Positions 1-5,947 of a DNA stretch of 5,947 bases are shown here, piece after piece. The DNA is from Xanthobacteraceae bacterium (GTDB lineage Bacteria > Pseudomonadota > Alphaproteobacteria > Rhizobiales > Xanthobacteraceae). The DNA lies in the NCBI GenBank assembly GCA_030043285.1, contig JASHXZ010000263.1:1-5947 (forward strand), in the 5' to 3' direction. Below the pieces are notes generated by a model. The model searched no databases. It was not told where the DNA came from and saw only the letters and a program-made list of their open reading frames with translations. How positions within the stretch are numbered: the first letter of the stretch is position 1; each line of letters starts with the position of its first letter. The translations under genes and the position numbers were made by a program.

Positions 1-1840
1 ATGCGGCGCTCACACTGCCGACCGTCGCGGCCATCGCGCTGTCGAAGTTGCTGCTCGACCAGTTGCCGCCACCGCCGTACCAAACCGGCTGATAGTGGCG
101 CATCGGATCGGCGTCCTCGGGATGCGCGCGCCGCAACGCCGCCTCGAACGCGTTGGCCCACGGCTTTTCCACGTCGAGCGCGATCGCATAGGGCAGCAGC
201 GCCTCGAAACGGTCGGTGGTGATCTCTGGCGCCCCACTGTTGAGGCGATCGACTTCGGCGGTTTGCAGATAAAGCCGCAAGCCGTCTAGCTGATCCATGA
301 TCTTGCGGCCGAGCACGGTCGGCGCCTTCATCAAATAGAGAAAAATGCCGTTGAGCGCGCCGAATGCCGTGACCAGCACAAAGGGAAACGGATCGTTCTC
401 GAGAAAGGTGGGCAGCGCCGCATAGGCAAAACTGAAAACGCTCGAGAGAAAGATCGCCGCCATCATGACAAGAACGGCAAGCCTCGCCATGTTCACGAGC
501 TTAAGTCCCTCGCCGAACACGGAGCGCAGGAGCGGGAGCAAGAATAGACCGACAAACAGCCCGCCGAAGCCGACGACGTAGAGAATCGCGATATCCGTGT
601 CTTGCAGGCCGCCGAATGCCACGAGAGCGGCAACCACCGCCACCGTCATCGCCACGCCGAAAGCGACATAGCCGAGATTGCGGCGGAAAAAGCGATTGCG
701 GTTCACAGAGACGACGGCATTGGTGAATTTGGCGACCAGATCGGCGACGGTTACCGCGTGCGTCCGGTCGATGACGATCGTGCCGCCGTTTGTGTTCAGT
801 TTGGTGACGACAGCGCGCTCCTCGGCCGACAGCGGCGCATCGGCGTCCGGCTTGTTGGCGGTCTTCTTGAGCGTAAGGCCGCCGCCCGAGCGATCGAGCA
901 GGACGAGGCCGCGCACGGCGAGCGAAAGCGCCGCCGCAGTAAAGGCGCGCCATTTCTCGCGGGTGAGGCCCCAGTTGTGGATGTAGTTGGCGAGCGCCGG
1001 CGAGATGCCGGCGGGCGGATGGAACAACGGGATGATGGTGCCGCCTTTGGGATCGCGCCCGAACGCTTCCCAGGCCGCAAAGTAATAGATCAGGACAGCA
1101 AGGAAGCCAATGCCGCCGATGATCCATTGGCGATTGTCGAACAGCCGGTACCACAGCAGCGTGTTGGCGCTGGGCGGATCGACGGCACTTACAGGCAAGG
1201 CGGCGACAACGGTCAAACCTTCCCCGGGCGCCAGACGCCGCGTGGTCAACACGGTGAGCGCGCCGTCGTTGCCGATGCTGCCGTGCCAGTCGGTGCCGCG
1301 GTCTCCGGCGCGCCCGGTGAACGCGGTCCAGCGCAGCGGTGCGGCGCCATCGACAAGATGCAAACGGTACGTCGCCGCCTCTATCGGGAAATTCCAGAAA
1401 TTGCCGGTCACGTTCCAGTTCAGCTCCGGCTTGTCATCGAACCAGCGCACCTGTCGCCCGGTGCGATACGTGAACACGTAGGTGTATTCGCCGGGCCGGA
1501 GCAGCACCTTGCTGTTGCCGGCATAGATGCGAACGAAACCGTTGTCGCGCTCGGCATGATAGGGCTCCTGATAGCCGTCGCGGGTAACGCCGAGCATGCT
1601 GAAGGTCACCTCGCGGAGATGGCCGTCGGCATCGCGAAACGTGAGCGGGAAGTCGCGATAAATGCCGTGCCGCATCGCGTTGCCCTCGGCACGCACGCGC
1701 AGGGTCTCGGTGACGGTGAGTTCGCCGTCCTTGGCGACCGCAACGTCCGAATTGAAGGAATGGATGACTTCGGCGGCGAACGCTCTGCCGGTGCCGGCGA
1801 GCGCCGCGATCAGAACGGCGATGCGCCAAAGCCTGCTCAT
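1..1840 (-). CDS. DUF2207 family membrane protein, C-terminus cut by window edge
   Basis: A single open frame of 613 codons runs from ATG at 1840 to the left edge without a stop. The first ~23 residues form a signal peptide (Arg-containing start, Ala/Leu core, AFA-A end). Residues ~24-215 are the extracytoplasmic DUF2207 domain, with the family's 'RHGIYRDFP' motif near residue 58. A membrane span covers ~239-256. A soluble stretch with 'GRDPKGGTIIPLFHPPAGISP' type residues (261-281) is typical of the family. Further spans lie at about 388-410, 415-436, 452-473 and 485-503. The C-terminal hallmark 'FEALLPYAIALDVE' sits at 545-558. The protein ends in a Gly/Ser-rich tail (from ~589), so probably only a few tens of residues are missing. 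The start overlaps the lemA stop in ATGA, and no Shine-Dalgarno is visible, so translation is probably coupled to lemA. Biochemical function is unknown; pairing with LemA is common in bacteria. Family call is firm, role is not. Confidence 0.93.
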   Translation of the reverse strand, partial: MSRLWRIAVLIAALAGTGRAFAAEVIHSFNSDVAVAKDGELTVTETLRVRAEGNAMRHGIYRDFPLTFRDADGHLREVTFSMLGVTRDGYQEPYHAERDNGFVRIYAGNSKVLLRPGEYTYVFTYRTGRQVRWFDDKPELNWNVTGNFWNFPIEAATYRLHLVDGAAPLRWTAFTGRAGDRGTDWHGSIGNDGALTVLTTRRLAPGEGLTVVAALPVSAVDPPSANTLLWYRLFDNRQWIIGGIGFLAVLIYYFAAWEAFGRDPKGGTIIPLFHPPAGISPALANYIHNWGLTREKWRAFTAAALSLAVRGLVLLDRSGGGLTLKKTANKPDADAPLSAEERAVVTKLNTNGGTIVIDRTHAVTVADLVAKFTNAVVSVNRNRFFRRNLGYVAFGVAMTVAVVAALVAFGGLQDTDIAILYVVGFGGLFVGLFLLPLLRSVFGEGLKLVNMARLAVLVMMAAIFLSSVFSFAYAALPTFLENDPFPFVLVTAFGALNGIFLYLMKAPTVLGRKIMDQLDGLRLYLQTAEVDRLNSGAPEITTDRFEALLPYAIALDVEKPWANAFEAALRRAHPEDADPMRHYQPVWYGGGGNWSSSNFDSAMAATVGSVSAA

Positions 1841-2409
1841 GTCGGCGCTGCGTTGAATTGGACTTGCGGCGCATTGCGCTCGCCGGCATCCGACAGCTCG
1901 AAGAAACCCCGCGGCACGAACCCGCACGCGCTGGCGATCACGCTATTCGGGAACGTCTGCACCGCAACGTTGAGATTGCGCACGGCGCCGTTGTAATAGC
2001 GGCGCGCCATCTGCAGGTCGTCTTCGAGCGCGCTGAGCTCTTTCTGCAATTGGAGAAAATTTCCACTCGCCTTGAGGTCGGGATAGTTTTCGGCGAGCGC
2101 CAACAGCTTGCCTAGCCCCGCCGACAAGGCGCCCTCCGCCTTGGCGCGGCCGGCCACGTCATCCGCCGGTACGGCGCGGGCGGCACCGCGCAGCGCAGCG
2201 ACCTCTTCCAGCACCGCGCGCTCATGGGCGGCGTAACCTTTCACGGCTTCCACCAGATTGGGGACGAGGTCCGATCGCCGCCTGAGCTGAACGTCGATGC
2301 CGCTCCACGCCTCGTTCACCATCTGGCGCAGGCGTACCAGCCAATTGAAGATGACGATCGCGTAGACCGCTATCGCCGCAGCGACTGCGATGATGATCCA
2401 GAACCGCAT
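1837..2409 (-). CDS. lemA: LemA family protein
   Basis: This 190-residue protein has one N-terminal membrane span (~3-22) and then a long helical body, the usual LemA layout and length. The signature block is present: 'VNEAWSGIDVQLRRRSDLVPN' type residues at 31-51, followed by 'LVEAVKGYAAHE' (52-63). The conserved C-terminal block 'RRYYNGAVRNLN' lies at 136-147 and is followed by 'TFPNSVIA' and a GF...FFE end (163-171). LemA proteins are membrane-anchored helical bundles of unknown activity, often next to DUF2207 or TPM-domain genes. ATG at 2409 is chosen because it precedes the hydrophobic span directly. Its ribosome site is poor: an AGGG lies too far upstream. The stop TGA overlaps the DUF2207 ATG, and 35 bp separate the gene from the upstream CDGSH gene, so it is probably in the same transcript. 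The symbol is a family name, not proof of orthology to Listeria LemA. Confidence 0.95.
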   Translation of the reverse strand: MRFWIIIAVAAAIAVYAIVIFNWLVRLRQMVNEAWSGIDVQLRRRSDLVPNLVEAVKGYAAHERAVLEEVAALRGAARAVPADDVAGRAKAEGALSAGLGKLLALAENYPDLKASGNFLQLQKELSALEDDLQMARRYYNGAVRNLNVAVQTFPNSVIASACGFVPRGFFELSDAGERNAPQVQFNAAPT

Positions 2410-2444
2410 TGATGCAGGTCGTTGCCCTAACCGAAGAGCGCAGA

Positions 2445-2711
2445 CTATAGCTTCTTATGACTGCCGTCGCACATCGGCTTGTTGCCGCTGCGCTTGCAGG
2501 CGCAGAACCAGACCTGCTCGGATTTGTCGGCCTTGAACTCGATCGGCCGGAACGCGGTGGGCTTATGCGAGCCGTCGCAGAACGGCTGCGATTTGGAGCG
2601 CCCGCAGGCGCACCACCAATAGCTCTTGCCGGCCTCCACCTCGATCACGATCGGTCGCTGCCCACCGATCTCCGGCATCTCGCCCATACCCGTCGTCGCC
2701 GCGTCGCTCAT
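2445..2711 (-). CDS. Double-CDGSH iron-sulfur domain protein
   Basis: An 88-residue protein with two complete CDGSH-type zinc-finger/[2Fe-2S] motifs, C-x-C-x2-S-x3-P-x-C-D-G-S-H. The first uses C34, C36, C45 and H49; the second C70, C72, C81 and H85. In this family the three Cys and one His bind a redox-active, acid-labile [2Fe-2S] cluster, so one chain should hold two clusters. There is no signal peptide or membrane span, so it is probably cytoplasmic, unlike the membrane-anchored single-motif mitoNEET. ATG at 2711 overlaps the glyQ stop (ATGA), and a GGAGGGAG ribosome site lies 6 nt upstream of it. A much longer open frame extends upstream from this one but overlaps glyQ and is its shadow; the motif-bearing part starts at 2711. 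Partner and exact role (electron transfer or cluster delivery) are unknown. Confidence 0.95.
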   Translation of the reverse strand: MSDAATTGMGEMPEIGGQRPIVIEVEAGKSYWWCACGRSKSQPFCDGSHKPTAFRPIEFKADKSEQVWFCACKRSGNKPMCDGSHKKL

Positions 2712-3682
2712 GCGCTTCTCCCTCCGCCTTCCGTTGCCAGCCACGCCTCGCCGCACGCCTTGGCGAGCTCGCGCACGCGCAAAATATAGCTTTGCCGCTC
2801 GGTCACGGAAATTACGCCGCGGGCGTCGAGCAGATTGAAGACGTGGCTCGCCTTGATGCACTGATCGTAGGCCGGCAGCGCCATCAGATGGCGGCCGCGA
2901 TTGGCCCCCGCCCTGCCCTCGCCCGCTTGCCGCTCCCAGCCGGCGTCCAGATATTTTTTGCACGCCGCCTCCGCCATGCGGAATTGCTCGAACAGCATGT
3001 CGGTATCGGCGTATTCGAAATTGTGCCGCGAGTATTCCTGCTCGGCCTGCAGGAACACGTCGCCGTAGAGCACGCGCTGCGCGCCGTCGCGCCCGTTGAA
3101 GTTGAGATCGAACATGCTCTCGACGCCCTGCACATACATGGCGAGGCGCTCCAGCCCGTACGTGAGCTCGCCGGAGACCGGCGCGCATTCGAAGCCGGCG
3201 ACCTGCTGAAAGTAGGTGAACTGCGACACTTCCATGCCGTCGCACCAGCACTCCCAGCCGAGCCCCCAGGCGCCGAGCGTCGGGCTTTCCCAATCGTCCT
3301 CGACGAAGCGGATGTCGTGGATTTTCGGATCGATGCCGATGGCGTAGAGCGATTTGAGATAAAGCTCCTGCAGATCGTCGGGCGACGGTTTGAGGATCAC
3401 CTGGAGCTGATAATAATGCTGCAGGCGGTTGGGATTTTCGCCGTAGCGGCCGTCCTTGGGCCGGCGCGAAGGCTGCACATAGGCGGCATTCCAGGGTTTT
3501 GGGCCGAGCGCGCGCAGCGTTGTCGCCGGATGAAAGGTGCCGGCGCCGACCTCCATGTCGTAGGGCTGCAGGATGATGCAGCCCCAATCCGCCCAATAGC
3601 GCTGCAGCGCCAGGATCAAACCCTGGAACGAGCGCTCCGGGCGCATATAGGGCGGCAAATCAGCAAGGCTCGATCCGCTCAT
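2708..3682 (-). CDS. glyQ: Glycyl-tRNA synthetase alpha subunit
   Basis: 324 residues, slightly longer than the ~300 of E. coli GlyQ. It is the catalytic class II subunit of the bacterial alpha2beta2 enzyme, which charges tRNA-Gly with glycine using ATP in the cytoplasm. Recognisable blocks are '[11 protein letters not shown]' (14-24), '[15 protein letters not shown]' (38-52), '[20 protein letters not shown]' (70-89, class II motif 2 region), '[18 protein letters not shown]' (129-146) and '[13 protein letters not shown]' (171-183, motif 3). The C-terminal '[13 protein letters not shown]' (268-280) and '[20 protein letters not shown]' (293-312) are also typical. An Arg/Gly/Ala-rich stretch at ~250-264 looks like a lineage-specific surface loop. 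ATG at 3682 fits the usual alphaproteobacterial N-terminus, although no good Shine-Dalgarno precedes it. The next gene starts within its stop. The beta-subunit gene glyS is not in this window. Confidence 0.98.
   Translation of the reverse strand: MSGSSLADLPPYMRPERSFQGLILALQRYWADWGCIILQPYDMEVGAGTFHPATTLRALGPKPWNAAYVQPSRRPKDGRYGENPNRLQHYYQLQVILKPSPDDLQELYLKSLYAIGIDPKIHDIRFVEDDWESPTLGAWGLGWECWCDGMEVSQFTYFQQVAGFECAPVSGELTYGLERLAMYVQGVESMFDLNFNGRDGAQRVLYGDVFLQAEQEYSRHNFEYADTDMLFEQFRMAEAACKKYLDAGWERQAGEGRAGANRGRHLMALPAYDQCIKASHVFNLLDARGVISVTERQSYILRVRELAKACGEAWLATEGGGRSA
2718..2725 (-). promoter_or_regulatory. Ribosome binding site of the CDGSH gene
   Basis: The minus strand reads GGAGGGAG here, inside the last codons of glyQ, with 6 nt to the ATG at 2711 (9 nt from the GGAGG core). 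It supports that start over any longer in-frame reading. Confidence 0.8.
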
Positions 3683-3751
3683 GGAGTGCGTTGTTGGTTG
3701 AACGGCCCGCCAAGGTCAAGTCCGCCCGCGACGTAATTTCCATGGCGGGCA

Positions 3752-3789
3752 GCGATACGGCCGCTATGCTGCCGGCGTAGGCGATACGG
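3752..3789. repeat. 9-bp direct repeat GCGATACGG, possible operator
   Basis: GCGATACGG occurs at 3752-3760 and again at 3781-3789, 29 bp apart start to start, which is close to whole helical turns. The copies flank a TATGCT that could be a -10 element of the binding-protein gene. Paired identical half-sites are compatible with a regulator binding site, but chance in GC-rich DNA is also possible. Confidence 0.3.
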
Positions 3790-3795
3790 TTGGAC

Positions 3796-3800
3796 GGAGG
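3796..3800 (+). promoter_or_regulatory. Ribosome binding site of the TctC-type gene
   Basis: GGAGG lies 5 nt before the GTG at 3806. It decides the start in favour of GTG over the in-frame ATG eight codons later, which would remove the Arg-rich n-region of the signal peptide. Confidence 0.75.
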
Positions 3801-3805
3801 AAACG

Positions 3806-4789
3806 GTGCAAATCAATCGACGTAGGCTCATGGCCGCAGGTGCGGCGCTGGTGTCGTTCGGCGCCGCGCCGCTCGCGCAGGCGCAGGATTTTCCGACCCG
3901 GCCGATCCGCATCGTGGTGGCGTTCCCGCCGGGCGGTCCGACCGATTTCGTCGGCCGGCTGGTCGCCGACAAGATGACAAGCATTTTGGGCCAGCGCGTT
4001 TATATCGACAACAAGCCCGGCGCCAATGGCACGCTCGGCGGCGGCGACGTCGCCAAGTCGGAGCCCGATGGCTATTCGCTGTTCCTTACGACGTCCGGAG
4101 CGGTGACCGTGTCGCCACACATAATGGCAAAAATGCCGTTCGACACGTTCCGCGATTTCGCACCCGTTGCACTGGTGACCACCGTCCACGAGGTGCTCGT
4201 GGTATCGCCGAAGCTCGGCGTCAAAAACGTCAAGGACCTGGTGGCGCTTGCCAAGCAACAACCCGGTGCGGTCACGTTCGCGTCAACTGGTGTTGGCTCG
4301 CCGCCGCATCTCGCCCAGTTGCTGCTCGACGCCGCAGCCGGCGTGAAATTCCTCCACGTGCCCTATCGTGGGGCGGCGCCGGCCTTAACCGATCTGCTCG
4401 GCGGACAGGTGCAGGTCGTCGCGCTCGATATTCCGGTGGTGATCTCGCAAATCCAGGCCGGCAATCTGGTGCCGATCGGCATTGCCGGCGATCAGCGTGA
4501 TGCCGTTTTGCCTAATGTGCCGACACTCGCTGAACAAGGTTATCCGAATACCGACGCCTCGAACTGGTATGCGCTGCTGGCGCCGGCCAAGACTCCCCAA
4601 ACCATCATCGCCAAGCTCAACAAGGCGGTCGATGCCGCGCTCGCCGACCCGGCGGTGCACGACAAACTCGTCAAGACCGGGGCGACGCCTGCCGGCGGCA
4701 CGCCGGAAGCGCTCGGCACTTTCATGAAGGCCCAGTACGACAAATGGGGCCGCGTGATCCGCGAGCACGGCATCCAGGAGACGCCGTAA
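3806..4789 (+). CDS. Tripartite tricarboxylate transporter substrate-binding protein (Bug/TctC family)
   Basis: 327 residues, the usual family length. A signal peptide with three consecutive Arg (5-7), an Ala-rich core and an AQA end (24-26) directs export; the RRRLM start resembles a Tat motif. The mature start 'FPTRPIRIVV' (29-38) is typical. Family blocks are 'PPGGPTD' (41-47, first ligand loop), 'NKPGANG' (69-75), 'VPYRGAAPALTDLLGGQV' (185-202), 'PNVPTLAEQG' (236-245) and 'WYALLAPA' (254-261). These periplasmic proteins bind small carboxylates or related metabolites and feed TctA/TctB carriers; some act as sensors. No TctA or TctB gene is in the window, so it looks like an orphan, common in this expanded family. 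The ligand cannot be predicted. It starts with GTG, is divergent from glyQ and convergent with the small gene at 4917-5111, and is the only plus-strand gene here. Confidence 0.94.
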   Translation: MQINRRRLMAAGAALVSFGAAPLAQAQDFPTRPIRIVVAFPPGGPTDFVGRLVADKMTSILGQRVYIDNKPGANGTLGGGDVAKSEPDGYSLFLTTSGAVTVSPHIMAKMPFDTFRDFAPVALVTTVHEVLVVSPKLGVKNVKDLVALAKQQPGAVTFASTGVGSPPHLAQLLLDAAAGVKFLHVPYRGAAPALTDLLGGQVQVVALDIPVVISQIQAGNLVPIGIAGDQRDAVLPNVPTLAEQGYPNTDASNWYALLAPAKTPQTIIAKLNKAVDAALADPAVHDKLVKTGATPAGGTPEALGTFMKAQYDKWGRVIREHGIQETP

Positions 4790-4916
4790 TACCCATTGCA
4801 TGTCATCATCCGCGCATGCGGATGAATCCAGTATTCACCGACGGCGAGGTGTTTACTGGATGGTCCGCTTTCGCGGACCATGATAGGTCAATAATTTAAT
4901 TCGCTTGGTATGGCGC
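4790..4916. other. Intergenic region between convergent genes
   Basis: This 127-bp gap between two convergent genes contains no gene. Its middle is filled by the palindromic element at 4803-4883. The remainder (4884-4916) is comparatively AT-rich. There is no clear poly-T tract directly after either hairpin, so a classical intrinsic terminator is not evident. Confidence 0.7.
4803..4883. repeat. 81-bp palindromic intergenic element with two hairpins and an inverted core
   Basis: Two hairpins sit at the ends: CATCCGC-GCAT-GCGGATG (4807-4824) and GGTCCGC-TTTC-GCGGACC (4862-4879), each with a 7-bp stem and 4-base loop. Between them, ATCCAGTATTCACC (4826-4839) pairs with GGTGTTTACTGGAT (4848-4861) at 12 of 14 positions around an 8-base loop. 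The outer ends TCAT (4803) and ATGA (4880) are also inverted, so the whole unit can fold as one cruciform. The architecture resembles short dispersed repeats of Bradyrhizobium/Rhodopseudomonas-type genomes, which carry a GGATCCAGTA...TACTGGAT core and hairpins with TTTCGCGG loops; this resemblance is from memory. It may act as a two-way transcription end or mRNA 3' protector. Confidence 0.75.
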
Positions 4917-5111
4917 TCACCCTGGCCGGTATTCGCCGGTCTGCGGGTCGGGCTTGAGCTTCGGCAGCGTGTCGCGGTCGACCGGCTGGATCGATGGCGC
5001 ATCGCGAACGCTGTCGAGTTCATCGTTGACGCGACGCCCTTCCTTGACGCACCAGCGCACCAGCGCCGCTGCGCCCATCAGGCCGAGTGCCAAGAGAAAG
5101 GCCGGCGGCAT
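4917..5111 (-). CDS. Small single-span membrane protein downstream of the S49 protease
   Basis: 64 residues: a hydrophobic N-terminal segment (~3-20) followed by a charged tail with several basic residues right after the membrane (KEGRR, 23-27). The tail ends in 'PKLKPDPQTGEYRPG' (50-64). No enzymatic motif is visible, and I cannot assign a function. Similar small proteins ending in a 'DP.TG.YRP' motif next to S49 peptidase genes are familiar to me from related Hyphomicrobiales, but this was not checked. The start is firm: AAGGAGG lies 8 nt before ATG 5111. The longer in-frame reading from 5252 overlaps the protease gene and is its shadow. Only 13 bp separate it from the protease stop, so the two are almost certainly cotranscribed and may work together at the membrane. 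Confidence 0.85.
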   Translation of the reverse strand: MPPAFLLALGLMGAAALVRWCVKEGRRVNDELDSVRDAPSIQPVDRDTLPKLKPDPQTGEYRPG

Positions 5112-5119
5112 CTTTCTCG

Positions 5120-5126
5120 CCTCCTT
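5120..5126 (-). promoter_or_regulatory. Strong Shine-Dalgarno overlapping the protease stop codon
   Basis: The minus strand reads AAGGAGG, its first two A residues being the last two bases of the protease TAA (5127-5125). Spacing to ATG 5111 is 8 nt. The overlap favours re-use of ribosomes finishing the protease. Confidence 0.85.
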
Positions 5127-5947
5127 AGAGCCCGTATCGCGCCCAGATCGCGCGGGCCTCGAGCGCCGATATGATATCCGCGGCGAGGCCGGCTTGCAGC
5201 AATTCGTTACCGCCCGCCATGGCGCCGCCGACACCCGGAATCCGCCGCCCAAGCCAACCGCGCTCGGCGCTCACCAGCGGGGTAACGACCTTGTCGCCGA
5301 ACCGTTCACGTAGGACGCTGCGCAGATCGCCGATCGCATCGACCAGGCCGAGTTCGAGGCCGCGGCGGCCGGTCCAATAGGCGCCGGAGAACAGCTCGCT
5401 GTTGGTTTCGTCGAGCTTGCCGCCGCGGCGCTCCTTGACCAGCGCAATGAAATCGTCGTGGATCTGCCGCTGCAGGCTTTTCAGCCGCTCGACGTCGCTG
5501 GCGTCCTCCGGCAGGAACGGATCGAGCATCGCCTTGTGCTCGCCCGACGTGTAAAGGCGCCGCTCAATGCCGAGCTTGGCGATCGCCTTGTCGAAGCCGA
5601 ACGAGCTGCCAACCACGCCGATCGAGCCGACGATCGAGTTGGTATCGGCGACGATCTCGTCGGCCGCGCAGGCGATCATGTAGCCGCCGGACGCGGCGGC
5701 ATCCTCGACAAAAGCGATGACGCGGCGATTCTTTTCCGCCGCGAGTTCGCGAATCCGCCGGAAGATCAGATGCGATTGCGCCGGCGAACCACCCGGCGAG
5801 TTGATGATGAGCGCGACCGCGGCGGCGCGACGCGACGCAAAAGCGCGATCGAGCGTGCGGGCGGTGCCGGCAAGCGACAGGCCTGGGCGGAGCGGCGTCG
5901 AAAAGCCGATGATGCCGGCCAGCCGCACCACCGGAACGATCGGCGTG
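5125..5947 (-). CDS. S49 family serine peptidase (SppA/signal peptide peptidase-like), N-terminus cut by window edge
   Basis: 273 residues are visible and the frame stays open to the right edge. A GTG at 5931 is in frame, but the residues before it (TPIVPV) continue a normal S49 beginning, so the true start is outside. Counting from that GTG, the blocks are 'INSPGGSP' (43-50), 'ASGGYM' with the probable nucleophile Ser81, 'VGSIGVVG' (101-108) and 'GEHKAMLDPF' with the probable general base Lys133. The 52-residue Ser-Lys spacing equals that of Bacillus SppA (S147/K199). The family cleaves leftover signal peptides or membrane protein fragments with a Ser-Lys dyad, usually as a ring-shaped oligomer at the membrane. 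A membrane anchor, if any, would be in the missing N-terminus. The single-domain (short) form is indicated. The small membrane protein gene follows 13 bp later. Confidence 0.95.
   Translation of the reverse strand, partial: TPIVPVVRLAGIIGFSTPLRPGLSLAGTARTLDRAFASRRAAAVALIINSPGGSPAQSHLIFRRIRELAAEKNRRVIAFVEDAAASGGYMIACAADEIVADTNSIVGSIGVVGSSFGFDKAIAKLGIERRLYTSGEHKAMLDPFLPEDASDVERLKSLQRQIHDDFIALVKERRGGKLDETNSELFSGAYWTGRRGLELGLVDAIGDLRSVLRERFGDKVVTPLVSAERGWLGRRIPGVGGAMAGGNELLQAGLAADIISALEARAIWARYGL

Larger units (their letters stand above)
3683..3805. other. Divergent intergenic region between glyQ and the TctC-type gene
   Basis: These 123 bp must hold the start signals of both glyQ (leftward) and the binding-protein gene (rightward). 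No convincing -35/-10 pair was found. On the minus strand TTGACC (3719-3714) is a fair -35, but the hexamer 17 nt downstream (CAACAA) is a poor -10. On the plus strand TATGCT (3765-3770) resembles a -10 without a matching -35. A 7-bp inverted repeat GCCCGCC/GGCGGGC (3705-3711, 3744-3750) and a 9-bp direct repeat are present. The assignment as a regulatory region rests on gene orientation. Confidence 0.6.

Noticed and set aside
501..1154. A 217-codon minus-strand open frame
   Set aside because: It is in a different frame from the DUF2207 coding frame across the same bases, which is uninterrupted and carries the family motifs.
602..1996. A 464-codon open frame on the plus strand
   Set aside because: It lies antisense to the DUF2207 gene and the end of lemA, whose proteins are clearly recognisable. 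Its translation shows no family motif and is the usual open antisense frame of GC-rich DNA.
2445..3596. One 383-residue protein ending in the CDGSH motifs
   Set aside because: Its first ~295 codons overlap glyQ in another frame and are low-complexity Arg/Ala-rich. The ATG at 2711 with GGAGGGAG upstream is the sensible start.
3691..3719. A minus-strand promoter for glyQ with TTGACC as -35
   Set aside because: The -35 is fair, but the hexamer at 17-bp spacing (CAACAA) matches the -10 consensus at only two positions, so it is not called as a feature.
2792..3736. A 314-codon open frame on the plus strand opposite glyQ
   Set aside because: Antisense shadow of a highly conserved synthetase gene, without recognisable motifs or a ribosome site.
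4862..4891. Intrinsic terminator of the TctC-type gene
   Set aside because: The hairpin is good, but no T-run follows it on the plus strand. It is better described as part of the palindromic repeat, with termination only a possibility.
4954..5313. Plus-strand frame opposite the small protein and the protease end
   Set aside because: Antisense shadow without motifs; the minus-strand genes have strong start signals and family motifs.

Overview
The window looks like chromosomal DNA of a GC-rich alphaproteobacterium, most likely of the Hyphomicrobiales (Bradyrhizobiaceae/Xanthobacteraceae type). Three things point there: the strong GC bias of third codon positions; a GlyQ that begins and reads like alphaproteobacterial alpha subunits of glycyl-tRNA synthetase; and an intergenic palindromic element with the ATCCAGTA...TACTGGAT core that I remember as dispersed in Bradyrhizobium/Rhodopseudomonas-type genomes. 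The placement is inference, as no search could be run.

Layout. From the right edge, on the minus strand, comes a signal peptide peptidase-like S49 serine protease whose 5' end lies outside the window. A 64-codon single-span membrane protein follows it, and that gene's Shine-Dalgarno overlaps the protease stop codon. Next is a 127-bp gap carrying an 81-bp palindromic repeat. An orphan tripartite-tricarboxylate-type (Bug/TctC) periplasmic binding protein gene lies on the plus strand, convergent with the small gene and divergent from glyQ. The left two thirds is one tightly packed minus-strand cluster: glyQ, a double-CDGSH iron-sulfur protein, a LemA family protein and a large DUF2207 membrane protein that runs off the left edge. 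Two junctions in this cluster (glyQ/CDGSH and lemA/DUF2207) are 4-base ATGA stop/start overlaps, which suggests one transcript with translational coupling.

Working together. GlyQ is half of the bacterial glycyl-tRNA synthetase; its beta-subunit gene glyS is not in the window and may lie further left. LemA and DUF2207 proteins are a recurrent pair of membrane proteins of unknown biochemical role. The CDGSH protein is a small [2Fe-2S] carrier or redox protein. The TctC-type protein would bind a small carboxylate in the periplasm, but no TctA/TctB membrane partners are here. It looks like an insertion into an otherwise same-strand neighbourhood.

No rRNA, tRNA, CRISPR array, transposase or phage gene was seen. 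The most unusual items are the palindromic repeat, the synthetase/CDGSH/LemA/DUF2207 coupling and the conserved-looking small membrane protein behind the protease. I do not see a convincing new defence or biosynthetic system.
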